Numbered from the stretch's first letter, positions 39,834 through 48,630 are shown. The stretch is 64,000 nt of DNA from Caproiciproducens faecalis (GCF_019448085.1 NZ_JAGFNZ010000002.1:248001-312000), one strand, 5' to 3'. Numbers and translations: made by a program. The notes: generated from the sequence alone by a model not told the origin.

Positions 39834-41564
39834 ATGACCAGACTGATGAAATACTGTACACCATACGTCATACATATCCTGCTCGCTATTATGCTGCTGT
39901 TCAGCCAGGCTTACTGCGATCTTGCCCTTCCAAGCTATATGTCGGACATCATCAATAAAGGGATCGCCTCCGGCAACACCCGGGAAATATGGAATATCGG
40001 CGCGAAAATGCTGCTGGTTGCGCTGCTGAGCGCTGTCTGCAGCGTAGCGGTAAGCCTGATTGCCGCCCGCGTTGCCGCGGGTGTCTGCCGAACACTCAGG
40101 CTGAACCTGTTTGAAAAGGTAGAGACATTTTCGAACGCGGAATTCGACTGCTTCTCCACCTCTTCCCTGATTACCCGCACCACCAACGATATTACTCAGG
40201 TACAGACGCTGCTCGTCATGGCAATCCGCATGGTACTGTATGCCCCGATACTGGGAACAGGAGGGGTTTTGCGTGCGCTTTCTAAAAGCAGATCCATGTC
40301 ATGGGTTATCGGGATAGCGGTAATCTGCCTGCTGTGCCTGGTCGCAGTGGTCTTTGTGGTAGCCATGCCGCGTTTCCGCGTTATACAGAATCTGATTGAC
40401 CGGCTGAATCTGATTGTCCGCGAAAATCTGGAAGGGATGCTGGTGATCCGGGCGTTCAGCACCCAGCGATTTGAAGAAAACCGGTTCGATAAGGCGAACC
40501 ATGATCTGACGGATACCAATCTGTTTATTAACCGCCTGATGTCTACCATGATGCCTACCATGATGCTCATTATGAATCTGATTACCGTCCTGATTGTCTG
40601 GGTGGGATCGCATCAGGTTTCGGCCCTTCATTTGCAGGTGGGCGACATGCTCGCGTATATGCAGTACGTTATGCAGATTATCCTCGCCTTTTTAATGATG
40701 GCGATGATGTTCATCCTGATTCCTCGCGCGTCCGTCTCTGCAGAGAGAATTGCGGACGTACTGGAAACAGAACCGTCCATAAAGAACCGGGAAAACACCC
40801 GCGCACCGCAAACCTGCGGGGGAGTAATCCGCTTTGAGCACGTTTCCTTCCGGTACCCGAAGGGCGATCAGGATGTCCTGCATGACATTGATTTCACTGC
40901 CGTGCCCGGCCAGACGACCGCCATCATCGGGTCGACGGGTTCCGGAAAATCCTCCATTGTCAATTTGATTCCACGCTTTTACGACCCGACAGAGGGCAGG
41001 GTTACTTTGGACGGCGTAGATATTCGCGAGTTTGATATTCACGAGCTCCGGCGGCAAATTGGCTATGTCCCGCAGAAAGGCATCTTGTTTTCGGGTACCA
41101 TTCAGAGCAATCTGGCCTATGCTGACCCGGACACCGCCACACAGGAAGAGATTACCCGCGCCGCCGAAATTGCGCAGGCGACGGAGTTTATTGAATCTAA
41201 GCCCGACAAATTTGAAACTGAGATCGCGCAGGGCGGCTCCAATGTTTCCGGCGGCCAGAAACAGCGCCTTTCCATTGCGCGCGCTCTGGTCAAAAAGCCG
41301 CAGATTCATATTTTTGACGACAGCTTTTCCGCCCTTGACTTCAAAACAGACGCAAAGCTGCAGTCGGCGCTGCACGAAAAGACCGGCTGGGCAACGACCA
41401 TCGTGGTCGCCCAGAGGATTTCAAGCATTATGTATGCCGAACAGATTCTAGTGCTGGAAAACGGCAGGATCGTGGGAAAAGGAACCCACCGGGAACTGAT
41501 GGACAGCTGTGAAGTGTACCGGGAAATCGCGCTGTCACAGCTGAGCAAGGAGGAGCTTGAATGA
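39834..41564 (+). CDS. ABC exporter subunit, degenerate ATPase site (element cargo)
   Basis: A 576-residue half-transporter with six membrane helices and an ATPase: Walker A GSTGSGKSS, signature VSGGQKQR, Walker B IHIFDDSFSALD where Asp replaces the catalytic Glu. This is the non-catalytic half of a heterodimer with the next gene, which it overlaps by four bases. Start ATG 39834 follows AGGGGGTGATAACCTA. Similar in layout to the chromosomal exporter at 33707-37290 but in the opposite subunit order relative to its regulator and on the other strand. Confidence 0.9.
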   Translation: MTRLMKYCTPYVIHILLAIMLLFSQAYCDLALPSYMSDIINKGIASGNTREIWNIGAKMLLVALLSAVCSVAVSLIAARVAAGVCRTLRLNLFEKVETFSNAEFDCFSTSSLITRTTNDITQVQTLLVMAIRMVLYAPILGTGGVLRALSKSRSMSWVIGIAVICLLCLVAVVFVVAMPRFRVIQNLIDRLNLIVRENLEGMLVIRAFSTQRFEENRFDKANHDLTDTNLFINRLMSTMMPTMMLIMNLITVLIVWVGSHQVSALHLQVGDMLAYMQYVMQIILAFLMMAMMFILIPRASVSAERIADVLETEPSIKNRENTRAPQTCGGVIRFEHVSFRYPKGDQDVLHDIDFTAVPGQTTAIIGSTGSGKSSIVNLIPRFYDPTEGRVTLDGVDIREFDIHELRRQIGYVPQKGILFSGTIQSNLAYADPDTATQEEITRAAEIAQATEFIESKPDKFETEIAQGGSNVSGGQKQRLSIARALVKKPQIHIFDDSFSALDFKTDAKLQSALHEKTGWATTIVVAQRISSIMYAEQILVLENGRIVGKGTHRELMDSCEVYREIALSQLSKEELE

Positions 41565-43429
41565 GTGAAGAACAAAAGCCGTCCTCTCATTCTCGCGGCA
41601 TGGGCCGGTTCGGCGGCGGTATGAACGCCCCCGGGGAAAAGGCGAAGGATTTCGGCGGAACCCTGCGGCAGCTTCTGCACTACGCCGACCAGTACCTGCC
41701 GCAGATGATTGCGGTTCTGGTTCTGGCGGCGGGCTCGTCCGCGTTTTCCGTCATCGGGCCGAAAATGCTTGGAAAAGTGACTACGAAGCTGTATGAAGGA
41801 CTGATTGCCTACGCGATGAGGACTGGACTTCTGACAGATTTCAAATATATTGCAAATCATATCCTTTTTTTGGTGGGTCTCTACCTTCTGTCGGCTCTGT
41901 TCGCCTATATTCAGGGATATGTGATGTCCGGCATCTCCATGAAAATTGCCTACCAGCTGCGAAAGGACGTCACAGAGAAAATCAACCGGATGCCGCTGCG
42001 GTATTTTGACTCCCGTACGCACGGCGAAGTGCTTTCCCTTGTAACCAATGATATCGACACGGTCGCTCAGACACTCAATCAGTCCATGACACAGCTGATT
42101 ACCAGTGTTGCCACCATTGTCGGCGTACTAATTATGATGCTTTCCATATCGTTTCTGATGACGGCGGCGACCCTGCTGATTCTGCCGCTGTCCGCGTTCC
42201 TTTTGGCAAGCATTATGAAGCCCGCGCAGAAGCAGTTCCGTCAGCAGCAGGAATACCTCGGCCACGTCAACGGTCAGGTGGAGGAAAACTACGCGGGGCA
42301 CAATGTGGTGCAGGCATTCAACGGCGAGGCAAAAGCTGTGGAAACCTTTAAGGGTTACAACAAAAAGCTGTATGAATCCGCCTGGGCGTCCCAGTTTCTG
42401 TCCGGCATGATGATGCCGATTATGACGTTTGTCGGCAACCTCGGATATGTCATGGTGTGTATCCTCGGCGGGTATCTCGCCGTTAAAAAGGCCGTGACGG
42501 TCGGCGACGTACAGGCGTTTATTCAGTACGTCCGCCAATTTACCCAGCCGATCGCACAGACGGCAAACATTATGAATACGCTTCAGTCCACCGCGGCGGC
42601 GGCCGAACGCGTCTTTGCCTTTCTTGCGGAGGAGGAGGAAACTCCCGACCCGGAGAGCCCCGCTTTACCCGATTCCGTCCGGGGAATTGTGGACTTTGAA
42701 AATGTCCGTTTCGGCTATACCGAGGATAAAATTATCATCAACGACTTTACCTGCAAAGTGCATGAAGGCCAGTCCATCGCGATTGTGGGGCCGACCGGTG
42801 CCGGAAAATCGACGATTATTAAATTGCTGATGCGATTTTATGATATCAACAGCGGCGACATCCTGATTGACGGCCGCTCCATCCGGGATTATACGCGCGA
42901 AGGGCTGCGAAGTATCTTTGGAATGGTTCTTCAGGACACCTGGCTGTACAACGCGAGTATTCTGGACAATATCCGCTACGGTTCGTTTGATAAATCGGAT
43001 GAACAGGTCATGGCGGCGGCAAAAGCGGCGCACTGCGATGAATTTATCCGCGCGCTGCCGGACGGCTACCATATGATGCTGAATGAAGAGGCATCCAACC
43101 TGTCACAGGGGCAGAAACAGCTTTTGACCATTGCACGCACCGTTCTTTCCGACCCGAAGATTTTGATTCTGGACGAAGCGACCAGCTCCGTCGACACCAG
43201 AACGGAGGTCATGATTCAGAAGGCGATGGACGCCCTGATGAAAGACCGCACCAGCTTTGTCATTGCCCACCGGCTTTCCACCATCCGCGGCGCGAATATG
43301 ATCCTTGTCATGAAGGACGGAGATATTGTGGAGCAGGGCAGCCATGACGAGCTGCTTGCCAAAAACGGATTTTACGCAAACCTATACCAGTCTCAGTTTG
43401 AAAACGGAGGCGGTGAGGAGGAGGAATGA
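41561..43429 (+). CDS. ABC exporter subunit, catalytic ATPase site (element cargo)
   Basis: A 622-residue half-transporter. An N-terminal Gly/Met-rich segment (SRGMGRFGGGMNAPGEKAK) precedes six membrane helices and an ATPase with Walker A GPTGAGKST, signature LSQGQKQ, Walker B ILILDEATSSVD and AHRLSTIRGA. Partner of the preceding gene. The downstream membrane-fusion and TolC-like genes suggest the export path is longer than the membrane alone. Confidence 0.92.
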   Translation: MSEEQKPSSHSRGMGRFGGGMNAPGEKAKDFGGTLRQLLHYADQYLPQMIAVLVLAAGSSAFSVIGPKMLGKVTTKLYEGLIAYAMRTGLLTDFKYIANHILFLVGLYLLSALFAYIQGYVMSGISMKIAYQLRKDVTEKINRMPLRYFDSRTHGEVLSLVTNDIDTVAQTLNQSMTQLITSVATIVGVLIMMLSISFLMTAATLLILPLSAFLLASIMKPAQKQFRQQQEYLGHVNGQVEENYAGHNVVQAFNGEAKAVETFKGYNKKLYESAWASQFLSGMMMPIMTFVGNLGYVMVCILGGYLAVKKAVTVGDVQAFIQYVRQFTQPIAQTANIMNTLQSTAAAAERVFAFLAEEEETPDPESPALPDSVRGIVDFENVRFGYTEDKIIINDFTCKVHEGQSIAIVGPTGAGKSTIIKLLMRFYDINSGDILIDGRSIRDYTREGLRSIFGMVLQDTWLYNASILDNIRYGSFDKSDEQVMAAAKAAHCDEFIRALPDGYHMMLNEEASNLSQGQKQLLTIARTVLSDPKILILDEATSSVDTRTEVMIQKAMDALMKDRTSFVIAHRLSTIRGANMILVMKDGDIVEQGSHDELLAKNGFYANLYQSQFENGGGEEEE

Positions 43430-43484
43430 TTCTTTTTCTCGGAGAATCCAACTTATTTCTTAAAGGGGAAAGAGGTACATAACT

Positions 43485-44129
43485 ATGAAAACAAAATTAG
43501 TCAAACATAAAAAACTTCTCATCACTCTGCTTTTCGTTCTGGTTATCGGCGGCTGCGCGGGCGTGTTTTATTACTTTTCCGTCAGCGCCAACACACTGAA
43601 AACGGACAACGCCCGGGTTACGGCAAAAATGTATACCGTTACGGGCACCTCCGCATCCCGACTGATGGAATGGAACGTTTCCAAAGGGGACTTTGTAGTA
43701 AAAAACGAAGTGCTGGGCAGTCAGGAAACCATGCCCTCCATTACTTCTCCCATTGACGGCACAGTGGTCAAATGCGACGCAATCGCCGGTCAGCCGGCCT
43801 CCCCCACCACCCCGCTTGCCATAATCGCCGACACGGACGACATGTATATCGGAGTCAACATTGAAGAAACGGAAATTGCGAAGGTGGCCGTGGGACAGAA
43901 CGTGGACGTGACCATCGACGCGTACGGCGGAAAAGCTTTTCACGGCAAGGTGACGGAGATTGATTCCGCTACACAGACCTATTTTTCAAACGGCCTGACC
44001 AGCTTTTCCACCAGCGGGGACTACACCAAAGTCACCCAGCTGATTCCCATCAAGGTTGTTATTGAAAATCCCGATGAAATGCCCATGCTTTACGGAATGA
44101 ACTGTGAAGTCAAAATCCATCTGCACTGA
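43485..44129 (+). CDS. HlyD/EmrA-like membrane-fusion protein (element cargo)
   Basis: A 214-residue protein with a single N-terminal membrane anchor (KKLLITLLFVLVIGGCAGVFYYF) and a short lipoyl/beta-barrel body (SPIDGTVVKCDAIAGQPASP, YIGVNIEETEIAKVAVGQNVDVTID). It lacks the long coiled-coil hairpin of full-size fusion proteins, which the next gene may supply. Good ribosome-binding site GAAAGAGG upstream of ATG 43485. Confidence 0.82.
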   Translation: MKTKLVKHKKLLITLLFVLVIGGCAGVFYYFSVSANTLKTDNARVTAKMYTVTGTSASRLMEWNVSKGDFVVKNEVLGSQETMPSITSPIDGTVVKCDAIAGQPASPTTPLAIIADTDDMYIGVNIEETEIAKVAVGQNVDVTIDAYGGKAFHGKVTEIDSATQTYFSNGLTSFSTSGDYTKVTQLIPIKVVIENPDEMPMLYGMNCEVKIHLH

Positions 44130-44148
44130 TGAAGGGAGGAAACAGAAT

Positions 44149-45519
44149 ATGAAAAAGTTGATTTGCGCTTTTCTCAGCGTTATAATGCTTTTAGTACCGC
44201 TTACCTCCTGCAGCGGATCCGACGGCACGGTAAGCGTAACCACCGCAAAGGTGAAAAACACGAACACGCTGGTAACCGCGGACTACTACAGTTCCATCCA
44301 TTCATCGGATACAACGGCGGTCATTTCCACCGTGACGGCAAAGGTCGTCTCTGTAAACGTCAAGCTCGGGCAGCATGTCAGTGCCGGCGACGTACTGATG
44401 CAGCTGGACACGTCCGACGCGCAGCTCGCGCTCAAACAGGCGCAGGCAGGGCTGGACAACGCCAACGCCGCCGCGGAAAAAATCAATTCCGCCGCTACGC
44501 AGCAGGCGCTGCAGCAGGCCAGTCAGACGCTGGCGGCTGCCAAAAACGAAGCCCACGACGCAACCGCCAATTATAACGCGGTAAAAGCACAGTACAATAA
44601 AAACCTGACCGTCGCCCCGGCACAGGCGGCTTACGACAAAGCACAGGGCGATTACAACAAGGTAAAGCTGATGTTTTCCACCGGGGCGGCAAGCCAGTTT
44701 GACCTGACCAACGCGCAGAACGCGCTCACCAGCGCCGCCGCCCAGCTTCAAATGGCAAAAGATTCCGCGCTGAACGCACTGAACGCCGCGGCAACCCGTC
44801 AGAAAAACGCACAGAACGTACTCGCCTCCGCGCAGCAGAATGATACCCTGACCCAGCAGACGCTCAATCCGCAAAACCAAGCTTCGGCCAAGGCAGCAGT
44901 CGATGCCGCGCAGGTTGCCGTGGACACGGCCCAGAAGCGCATTGACGATTCCCTTGTCAAAGCGCCGATAGACGGAACCGTGGGCGTGGTCAACGTGAAA
45001 AAAGGAGATTTGTCCGCCCCGCAGACCCCCGCCTTTCAGATCGTGGGCGGCTCTTATATGACCATTACCGTCAACGTGACGGAATCCCTTGTCGACCGGC
45101 TGACACAGGGTCAGAAGGCTACCGTCTTTCTTTCCGCCTCGGGCAGACAGGTGGAAGGGACGGTTTCCGAAATCGCTTCCATGGCACTGCCGCAGACCGG
45201 AATGTTCCCGGTAAAGCTGACTGTTGCGGACAACGGCAAGCTCAGGGACGGCATGCAGGCGGCGGTTCATTTCAATGAAACCGGCGTTCCCGGCACCGTA
45301 CTGGTACCGGTTCGCTCCGTTCTGAATCAGGACGGTAAAAGTGTTGTTTACGCCGTGCGCAGCGGAAAAGCGGCGCAGGTGGAAGTAACGGTTTCCGATA
45401 CGCAGGGAGCGTACGACGCCGTCAAAGGCCTGAACGACGGAGATGAAGTGGTCGTTCAGGGCATTAAAAAAGTAAAAGACGGCTCCAGTTTGCATATTGT
45501 TTCCAATATCAACGGATAA
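44149..45519 (+). CDS. Lipoprotein membrane-fusion protein with coiled-coil hairpin (element cargo)
   Basis: A 456-residue protein starting at ATG 44149 after GGGAGGA. Lipobox LVPLTSCSGS puts the lipid Cys near residue 21. The body shows split lipoyl halves (AKVVSVNVKLGQHVSAGDVLMQLD and KAPIDGTVGVVNVKKGD), about 150 residues of Ala/Gln/Asn-rich alpha-helical hairpin between them, and beta-barrel and membrane-proximal parts at the C-terminus (VLVPVRSVLNQDGKSVVYAV). This is the RND/MacA type. Lipid anchoring outside the membrane fits a monoderm. Confidence 0.88.
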   Translation: MKKLICAFLSVIMLLVPLTSCSGSDGTVSVTTAKVKNTNTLVTADYYSSIHSSDTTAVISTVTAKVVSVNVKLGQHVSAGDVLMQLDTSDAQLALKQAQAGLDNANAAAEKINSAATQQALQQASQTLAAAKNEAHDATANYNAVKAQYNKNLTVAPAQAAYDKAQGDYNKVKLMFSTGAASQFDLTNAQNALTSAAAQLQMAKDSALNALNAAATRQKNAQNVLASAQQNDTLTQQTLNPQNQASAKAAVDAAQVAVDTAQKRIDDSLVKAPIDGTVGVVNVKKGDLSAPQTPAFQIVGGSYMTITVNVTESLVDRLTQGQKATVFLSASGRQVEGTVSEIASMALPQTGMFPVKLTVADNGKLRDGMQAAVHFNETGVPGTVLVPVRSVLNQDGKSVVYAVRSGKAAQVEVTVSDTQGAYDAVKGLNDGDEVVVQGIKKVKDGSSLHIVSNING

Positions 45520-45534
45520 GGGAGGAATTGATCT

Positions 45535-46599
45535 ATGATAAAACGTTTTTTAGCCTGTTTTCTGGCCGCGGTGATTTTCGCTTCGGCTTCCGTCCAGTCC
45601 GCTTTCGCCGCGTCTGACGATGCATGGGATTTTAAAAAAGTCCGGTACAGCGACATTGAGTCTCTGGTGGAGGACTGTGTGAATTTCAGCAGCACCCCGG
45701 TTGACGCACTGCAGGGTTCCTACGGTGCTTTGAACAGCTACGCGTCCATCCTGACCGGCCAGCTGAACAGTGAAACGCCGGGAACTGACGCGTATACGGC
45801 CCTTGCTGCCCAGCTTGCCGCCGTCAAGGCAAATATGGCGGGAATCAGCGTGACCATCGGAATGCTGGAACAGTCCATGAACGGAAAAGACAGCCCCAAG
45901 GAATCCACCGTGATTGCCGCGGATACTCTTTTCATCACCTACAACAGCCTTCGTAACCAGCAGAATGAACTGAGCAGAAAGCTGGGAGTATTTAATCAAA
46001 ATCTGCTCAATCTGCAGCAGCTTCATGACGCGGGCTACCTCAGCGACCTTCAGTTGGCGAAAACGCAGGAACAGGGTTCTTCTCTGCAATCCGGGATTTC
46101 CGCCATGCAGGTGCAGATTGACGGAGTAAAGCGCAGCTTCAACACTCTTCTGGGCCGCGATTACAATGAAAAGCTCGACATTCAGCCTCTTCCGATTTCC
46201 GAGCTGAACGATATGAAAGACATGGATTTCAGCGATGATCTGGATGACGCTCTTTCCAACTACTCTGGTGATCTGACCGGCTCCGGTTACTATAACGACG
46301 AGTACAATGAAGAAAAAGGCAGCTTTGCGGCTTCTTTCAGAAAGCTGTACGATACCGTAAACAATAAAAACGCCGTTCTGGCTACGGAACAGAAAAATCT
46401 GGAGACCGAACAGAAGATTTTCAACGCCTCTCAGCTGCAGTACGACATGGGACTTCTTTCCAAGCTGGACCTCAACTCCGCACAGGATACGCTGGATACC
46501 CAGAAGGCAAAAGTCCAGTCCGCCCAGACCGACCTGTTCACCGCATACGAACAGTATCTGTGGGGTAAAAATTACGGAATCATCAACGCGAACGGCTAA
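45535..46599 (+). CDS. TolC-like secreted helical protein (element cargo)
   Basis: A 354-residue protein with a cleavable signal peptide (AVIFASASVQSAFA, cut after residue 25). The rest is mainly long helices with repeated pairs (residues about 145-200 and 285-345: LDLNSAQDTLDTQKAKVQSAQTDLF), the internal duplication typical of TolC-family outer-membrane efflux proteins. The beta-barrel strands are not evident. In a spore-forming monoderm it cannot form a normal outer-membrane channel, so it may span the wall or act as a soluble periplasm-like partner. Ends the efflux operon before a strong terminator. Confidence 0.75.
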   Translation: MIKRFLACFLAAVIFASASVQSAFAASDDAWDFKKVRYSDIESLVEDCVNFSSTPVDALQGSYGALNSYASILTGQLNSETPGTDAYTALAAQLAAVKANMAGISVTIGMLEQSMNGKDSPKESTVIAADTLFITYNSLRNQQNELSRKLGVFNQNLLNLQQLHDAGYLSDLQLAKTQEQGSSLQSGISAMQVQIDGVKRSFNTLLGRDYNEKLDIQPLPISELNDMKDMDFSDDLDDALSNYSGDLTGSGYYNDEYNEEKGSFAASFRKLYDTVNNKNAVLATEQKNLETEQKIFNASQLQYDMGLLSKLDLNSAQDTLDTQKAKVQSAQTDLFTAYEQYLWGKNYGIINANG

Positions 46600-46619
46600 A
46601 ACACTGAATCACTTATACC

Positions 46620-46643
46620 GGGAGAAGGAAGCATCCTTCTCCC
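46620..46643 (+). terminator. Terminator of the efflux operon
   Basis: GGGAGAAGGA pairs 10 of 10 with TCCTTCTCCC around AGCA, followed by TTTTCTT. It separates the efflux operon from the recombinase gene pair. Confidence 0.88.
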
Positions 46644-46682
46644 TTTTCTTATCTGAAAAGTACAGCCTCTCTCTTTCCCGGA

Positions 46683-46714
46683 CATACATTTTCATTGTTT
46701 GTTCGTCATAAAGT
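46683..46714 (+). promoter_or_regulatory. Possible sporulation-type promoter elements before the recombinase pair
   Basis: CATACATT (46683-46690) and CATAAAGT (46707-46714) resemble -10 boxes used by the mother-cell sigma factors E and K. No clear -35 is seen at proper spacing for either, so this is only suggestive. No good TTGACA/TATAAT promoter is visible between the efflux terminator and the 54-residue ORF. Confidence 0.3.
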
Positions 46715-46740
46715 GTAGAGTGAAAAAAGGGGCTGATTCC

Positions 46741-46905
46741 ATGATAAACGAAAAAAAGTATCAGGAAGAAGTGCGGTCAGTTCTCTGTGGGAGCAAACGC
46801 GTCACCGTTCGTAACCTGACGCCGGTATGTGCAAAGGAAGAAAAAATAAAAGCCAAAACAAGAATCAATCAAACGCTTTATGAAGTATTTTCAAAATACG
46901 GGTGA
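46741..46905 (+). CDS. 54-residue protein upstream of the recombinase
   Basis: A small charged protein (MINEKKYQEEVRSVLCG..., ending LYEVFSKYG) preceded by AAAGGGG. Fifteen or so Lys/Arg and no recognisable domain. It is followed after 32 bases by the serine recombinase gene and they are probably co-transcribed. Small basic proteins beside serine integrases can be recombination directionality factors, so that is a candidate role; it is a guess from position only. Confidence 0.5.
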   Translation: MINEKKYQEEVRSVLCGSKRVTVRNLTPVCAKEEKIKAKTRINQTLYEVFSKYG

Positions 46906-46937
46906 AACCGTAACCGCCTAAAAAAGGGGATGAGCGG

Positions 46938-48437
46938 GTGATTGCGATTTATGCCCGGCAGTCGGTCGACCGGGAGGACAGCATTTCCACCGACAGCCAG
47001 ATCGAAGCCTGCCGCTACGAAGCCAAAGGAGAAGCTTGCCGGGAATATGTTGACAAAGGATACAGCGGAAAAAACACGGACCGGCCGCGTTTTAAGGAGC
47101 TGGCGGCAGATATTGAAAACGGCGAGATCTCCAAAGTAATTGTCTACCGGCTTGACCGCATCAGCCGTTCCATTTTAGATTTTTCCAATATGATGCTTCT
47201 TTTTGCAAGGTACCGGGTGGAATTTGTGTCCTCTACGGAAAAATTCGACACCTCCACTCCCATGGGACGCGCCATGCTGAATATCTGCATGGTATTTGCT
47301 CAGCTCGAACGGGAAACGATTCAGCAGCGCGTGACCGACGCGTACTATTCCCGCAGCGAAAAGGGATTCTACATGGGCGGCCGTGTTCCCTACGGGTTCC
47401 GGCTGACCGACACGTTTCTGAACGGAAAACGGACAAAAGCCTACATTCTGTGTGAAGAAGAGGCCGACCAGATCCGCCTGATGTACGGCCTGTATGCCGA
47501 TCCCCAAACATCCTACGGGGACATTCTGGCTTATTTGAAAGAGCACGGACTTTCCTGCCGGGGAAAGCCCTGGTCGCGGGCACGCGTCGCCGACCATCTT
47601 AAAAATCCGATTTATGTTCAGGCCGATCTGGACGTTTATGAATTCTTTCAGCAGCAGGGCACCGTTATTGAATCTCCTCAGGAGGACTTTGCGGGAACAA
47701 ACGGATGCTACTACTATAAGGGCCGAAAAGCAACCGGCCGCAAACAGGCAGACCTAAAGGATAACCGGCTGGTACTCGCGCCCCATGAGGGAATCATTCC
47801 GTCGGATCTATGGCTGAAATGCCGGAGAAAGTGTCTGCGGAACAAGCAGATTCAACCCGCGCGCAAAGCGGTAAACACCTGGCTGGCCGGACTGGTGAAA
47901 TGCGGAAATTGCCATTACGCGCTGACCTTTAAAAAATATCGCACCCGTCGGTCACGCTATCTGCTCTGCAGCCGGAAAATAAATGCAAAGGCATGCAAAG
48001 GCGCCGGTACCATTTACGCCGATGAGTTTGAAGCCCTGATTTTCAGGGAATTGCTTAGGAAACTGGAGGATTTCCCGGTGCTTCTGGGCGGGAAAGCGGC
48101 TCCGGAAAGCCCAAAATCCGCCGAATTGCGGATAGAACGGAACAGGATTCATCAGGAAATAGACGCTCTGATCCAAAAAGTACCGCTGGCAAACGAAACC
48201 CTGATGTTGTTTATCAACCGGCGTATGGAAGAACTGACCGCAAAAGAAGCAATACTGGAACAGGAGCTTACAGACTGCGCCCTGTCCCGGGAAAATGACG
48301 CCTGCCCCAACCGTATTGACGGTTATCTCAGCCGGTGGGACTCCCTTTCACTGGACGACAGGCGGACCGTCGCCTGCAGCCTGATTGAAGTCATCTACGC
48401 GACCGACGAGCAGGTGGAGATTTACTGGAAACTATAA
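46938..48437 (+). CDS. Large serine recombinase (integrase/excisionase of the cotJC element)
   Basis: A 499-residue recombinase. Residues 1-140 are the resolvase catalytic domain with nucleophile Ser9 in IYARQSVDRED and VYRLDRISRS. A recombinase domain follows (VPYGFRLTD, LKNPIYVQADLD), then a zinc ribbon (CGNCHYAL ... LLCSRK) and a coiled-coil region near 380-440. The start is GTG 46938, eight bases after AAGGGG; the ATG nearer the site stops at once. Related recombinases excise skin from sigK and other intervening elements from sporulation genes. The gene ends 50 bases from the right junction. Confidence 0.95.
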   Translation: MIAIYARQSVDREDSISTDSQIEACRYEAKGEACREYVDKGYSGKNTDRPRFKELAADIENGEISKVIVYRLDRISRSILDFSNMMLLFARYRVEFVSSTEKFDTSTPMGRAMLNICMVFAQLERETIQQRVTDAYYSRSEKGFYMGGRVPYGFRLTDTFLNGKRTKAYILCEEEADQIRLMYGLYADPQTSYGDILAYLKEHGLSCRGKPWSRARVADHLKNPIYVQADLDVYEFFQQQGTVIESPQEDFAGTNGCYYYKGRKATGRKQADLKDNRLVLAPHEGIIPSDLWLKCRRKCLRNKQIQPARKAVNTWLAGLVKCGNCHYALTFKKYRTRRSRYLLCSRKINAKACKGAGTIYADEFEALIFRELLRKLEDFPVLLGGKAAPESPKSAELRIERNRIHQEIDALIQKVPLANETLMLFINRRMEELTAKEAILEQELTDCALSRENDACPNRIDGYLSRWDSLSLDDRRTVACSLIEVIYATDEQVEIYWKL

Positions 48438-48486
48438 CGGGAAGACCCTCCTGCGTTTTCCTTTGCGCTGATTGTGGCCCCTTTGT

Positions 48487-48495
48487 GCGCTTTGG
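48487..48495 (+). repeat. Right attachment site core (attR) in cotJC
   Basis: GCGCTTTGG, the same as 38879-38887. On the element side it is preceded by CTTTGT; when the two element ends are joined, this pairs with ACAAAG at 38892-38897 to form a dyad around the core, as expected of an attP site. Confidence 0.8.
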
Positions 48496-48577
48496 CGAAG
48501 GCCTGCGCATTATCACCGACCAGCTGGATTCCAAGAATTTCTATGCCTTCAATCCGGCATTCGACATGAAAAAATAA
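48488..48577 (+). CDS. cotJC: cotJC, 3' portion (C-terminal tail)
   Basis: Twenty-nine codons and a stop, reading RFGEGLRIITDQLDSKNF then YAFNPAFDMKK. This matches the family's usual C-terminus (RFGE...LD...NPAFD). It has no start codon or ribosome-binding site of its own and is in frame with the 5' portion through the shared core. The codons are intact with no stop, which argues that it is under selection rather than decaying. Confidence 0.93.
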   Translation, partial: RFGEGLRIITDQLDSKNFYAFNPAFDMKK

Positions 48578-48594
48578 ACAGGTGCAGGTATGGT

Positions 48595-48630
48595 AATAGC
48601 CCTTCCGCTAAAAAATGCGGAAGGGCTATT
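48595..48630 (+). terminator. Original terminator of the cotJABC operon
   Basis: AATAGCCCTTCCGC pairs 14 of 14 with GCGGAAGGGCTATT, followed by TTATAAAC. It lies 17 bases after the cotJC stop codon, the place expected for the operon's own terminator before the insertion. Confidence 0.88.

Larger units (their letters stand above)
38888..48495 (+). mobile_element. Skin-like intervening element in cotJC, with serine recombinase and efflux cargo
   Basis: A 9,608-base insertion that splits cotJC. Contents from left to right: an element-borne terminator, a TetR regulator (minus), a two-gene ABC exporter, two membrane-fusion proteins and a TolC-like protein (plus), a 54-residue ORF, and a large serine recombinase ending 50 bases from the right junction. 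Both ends carry GCGCTTTGG. Recombinase at one end, a coat gene as the target and an in-frame join fit the known pattern of developmentally excised elements such as skin in sigK. Whether excision occurs in sporulating cells is inferred, not shown. Confidence 0.9.
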
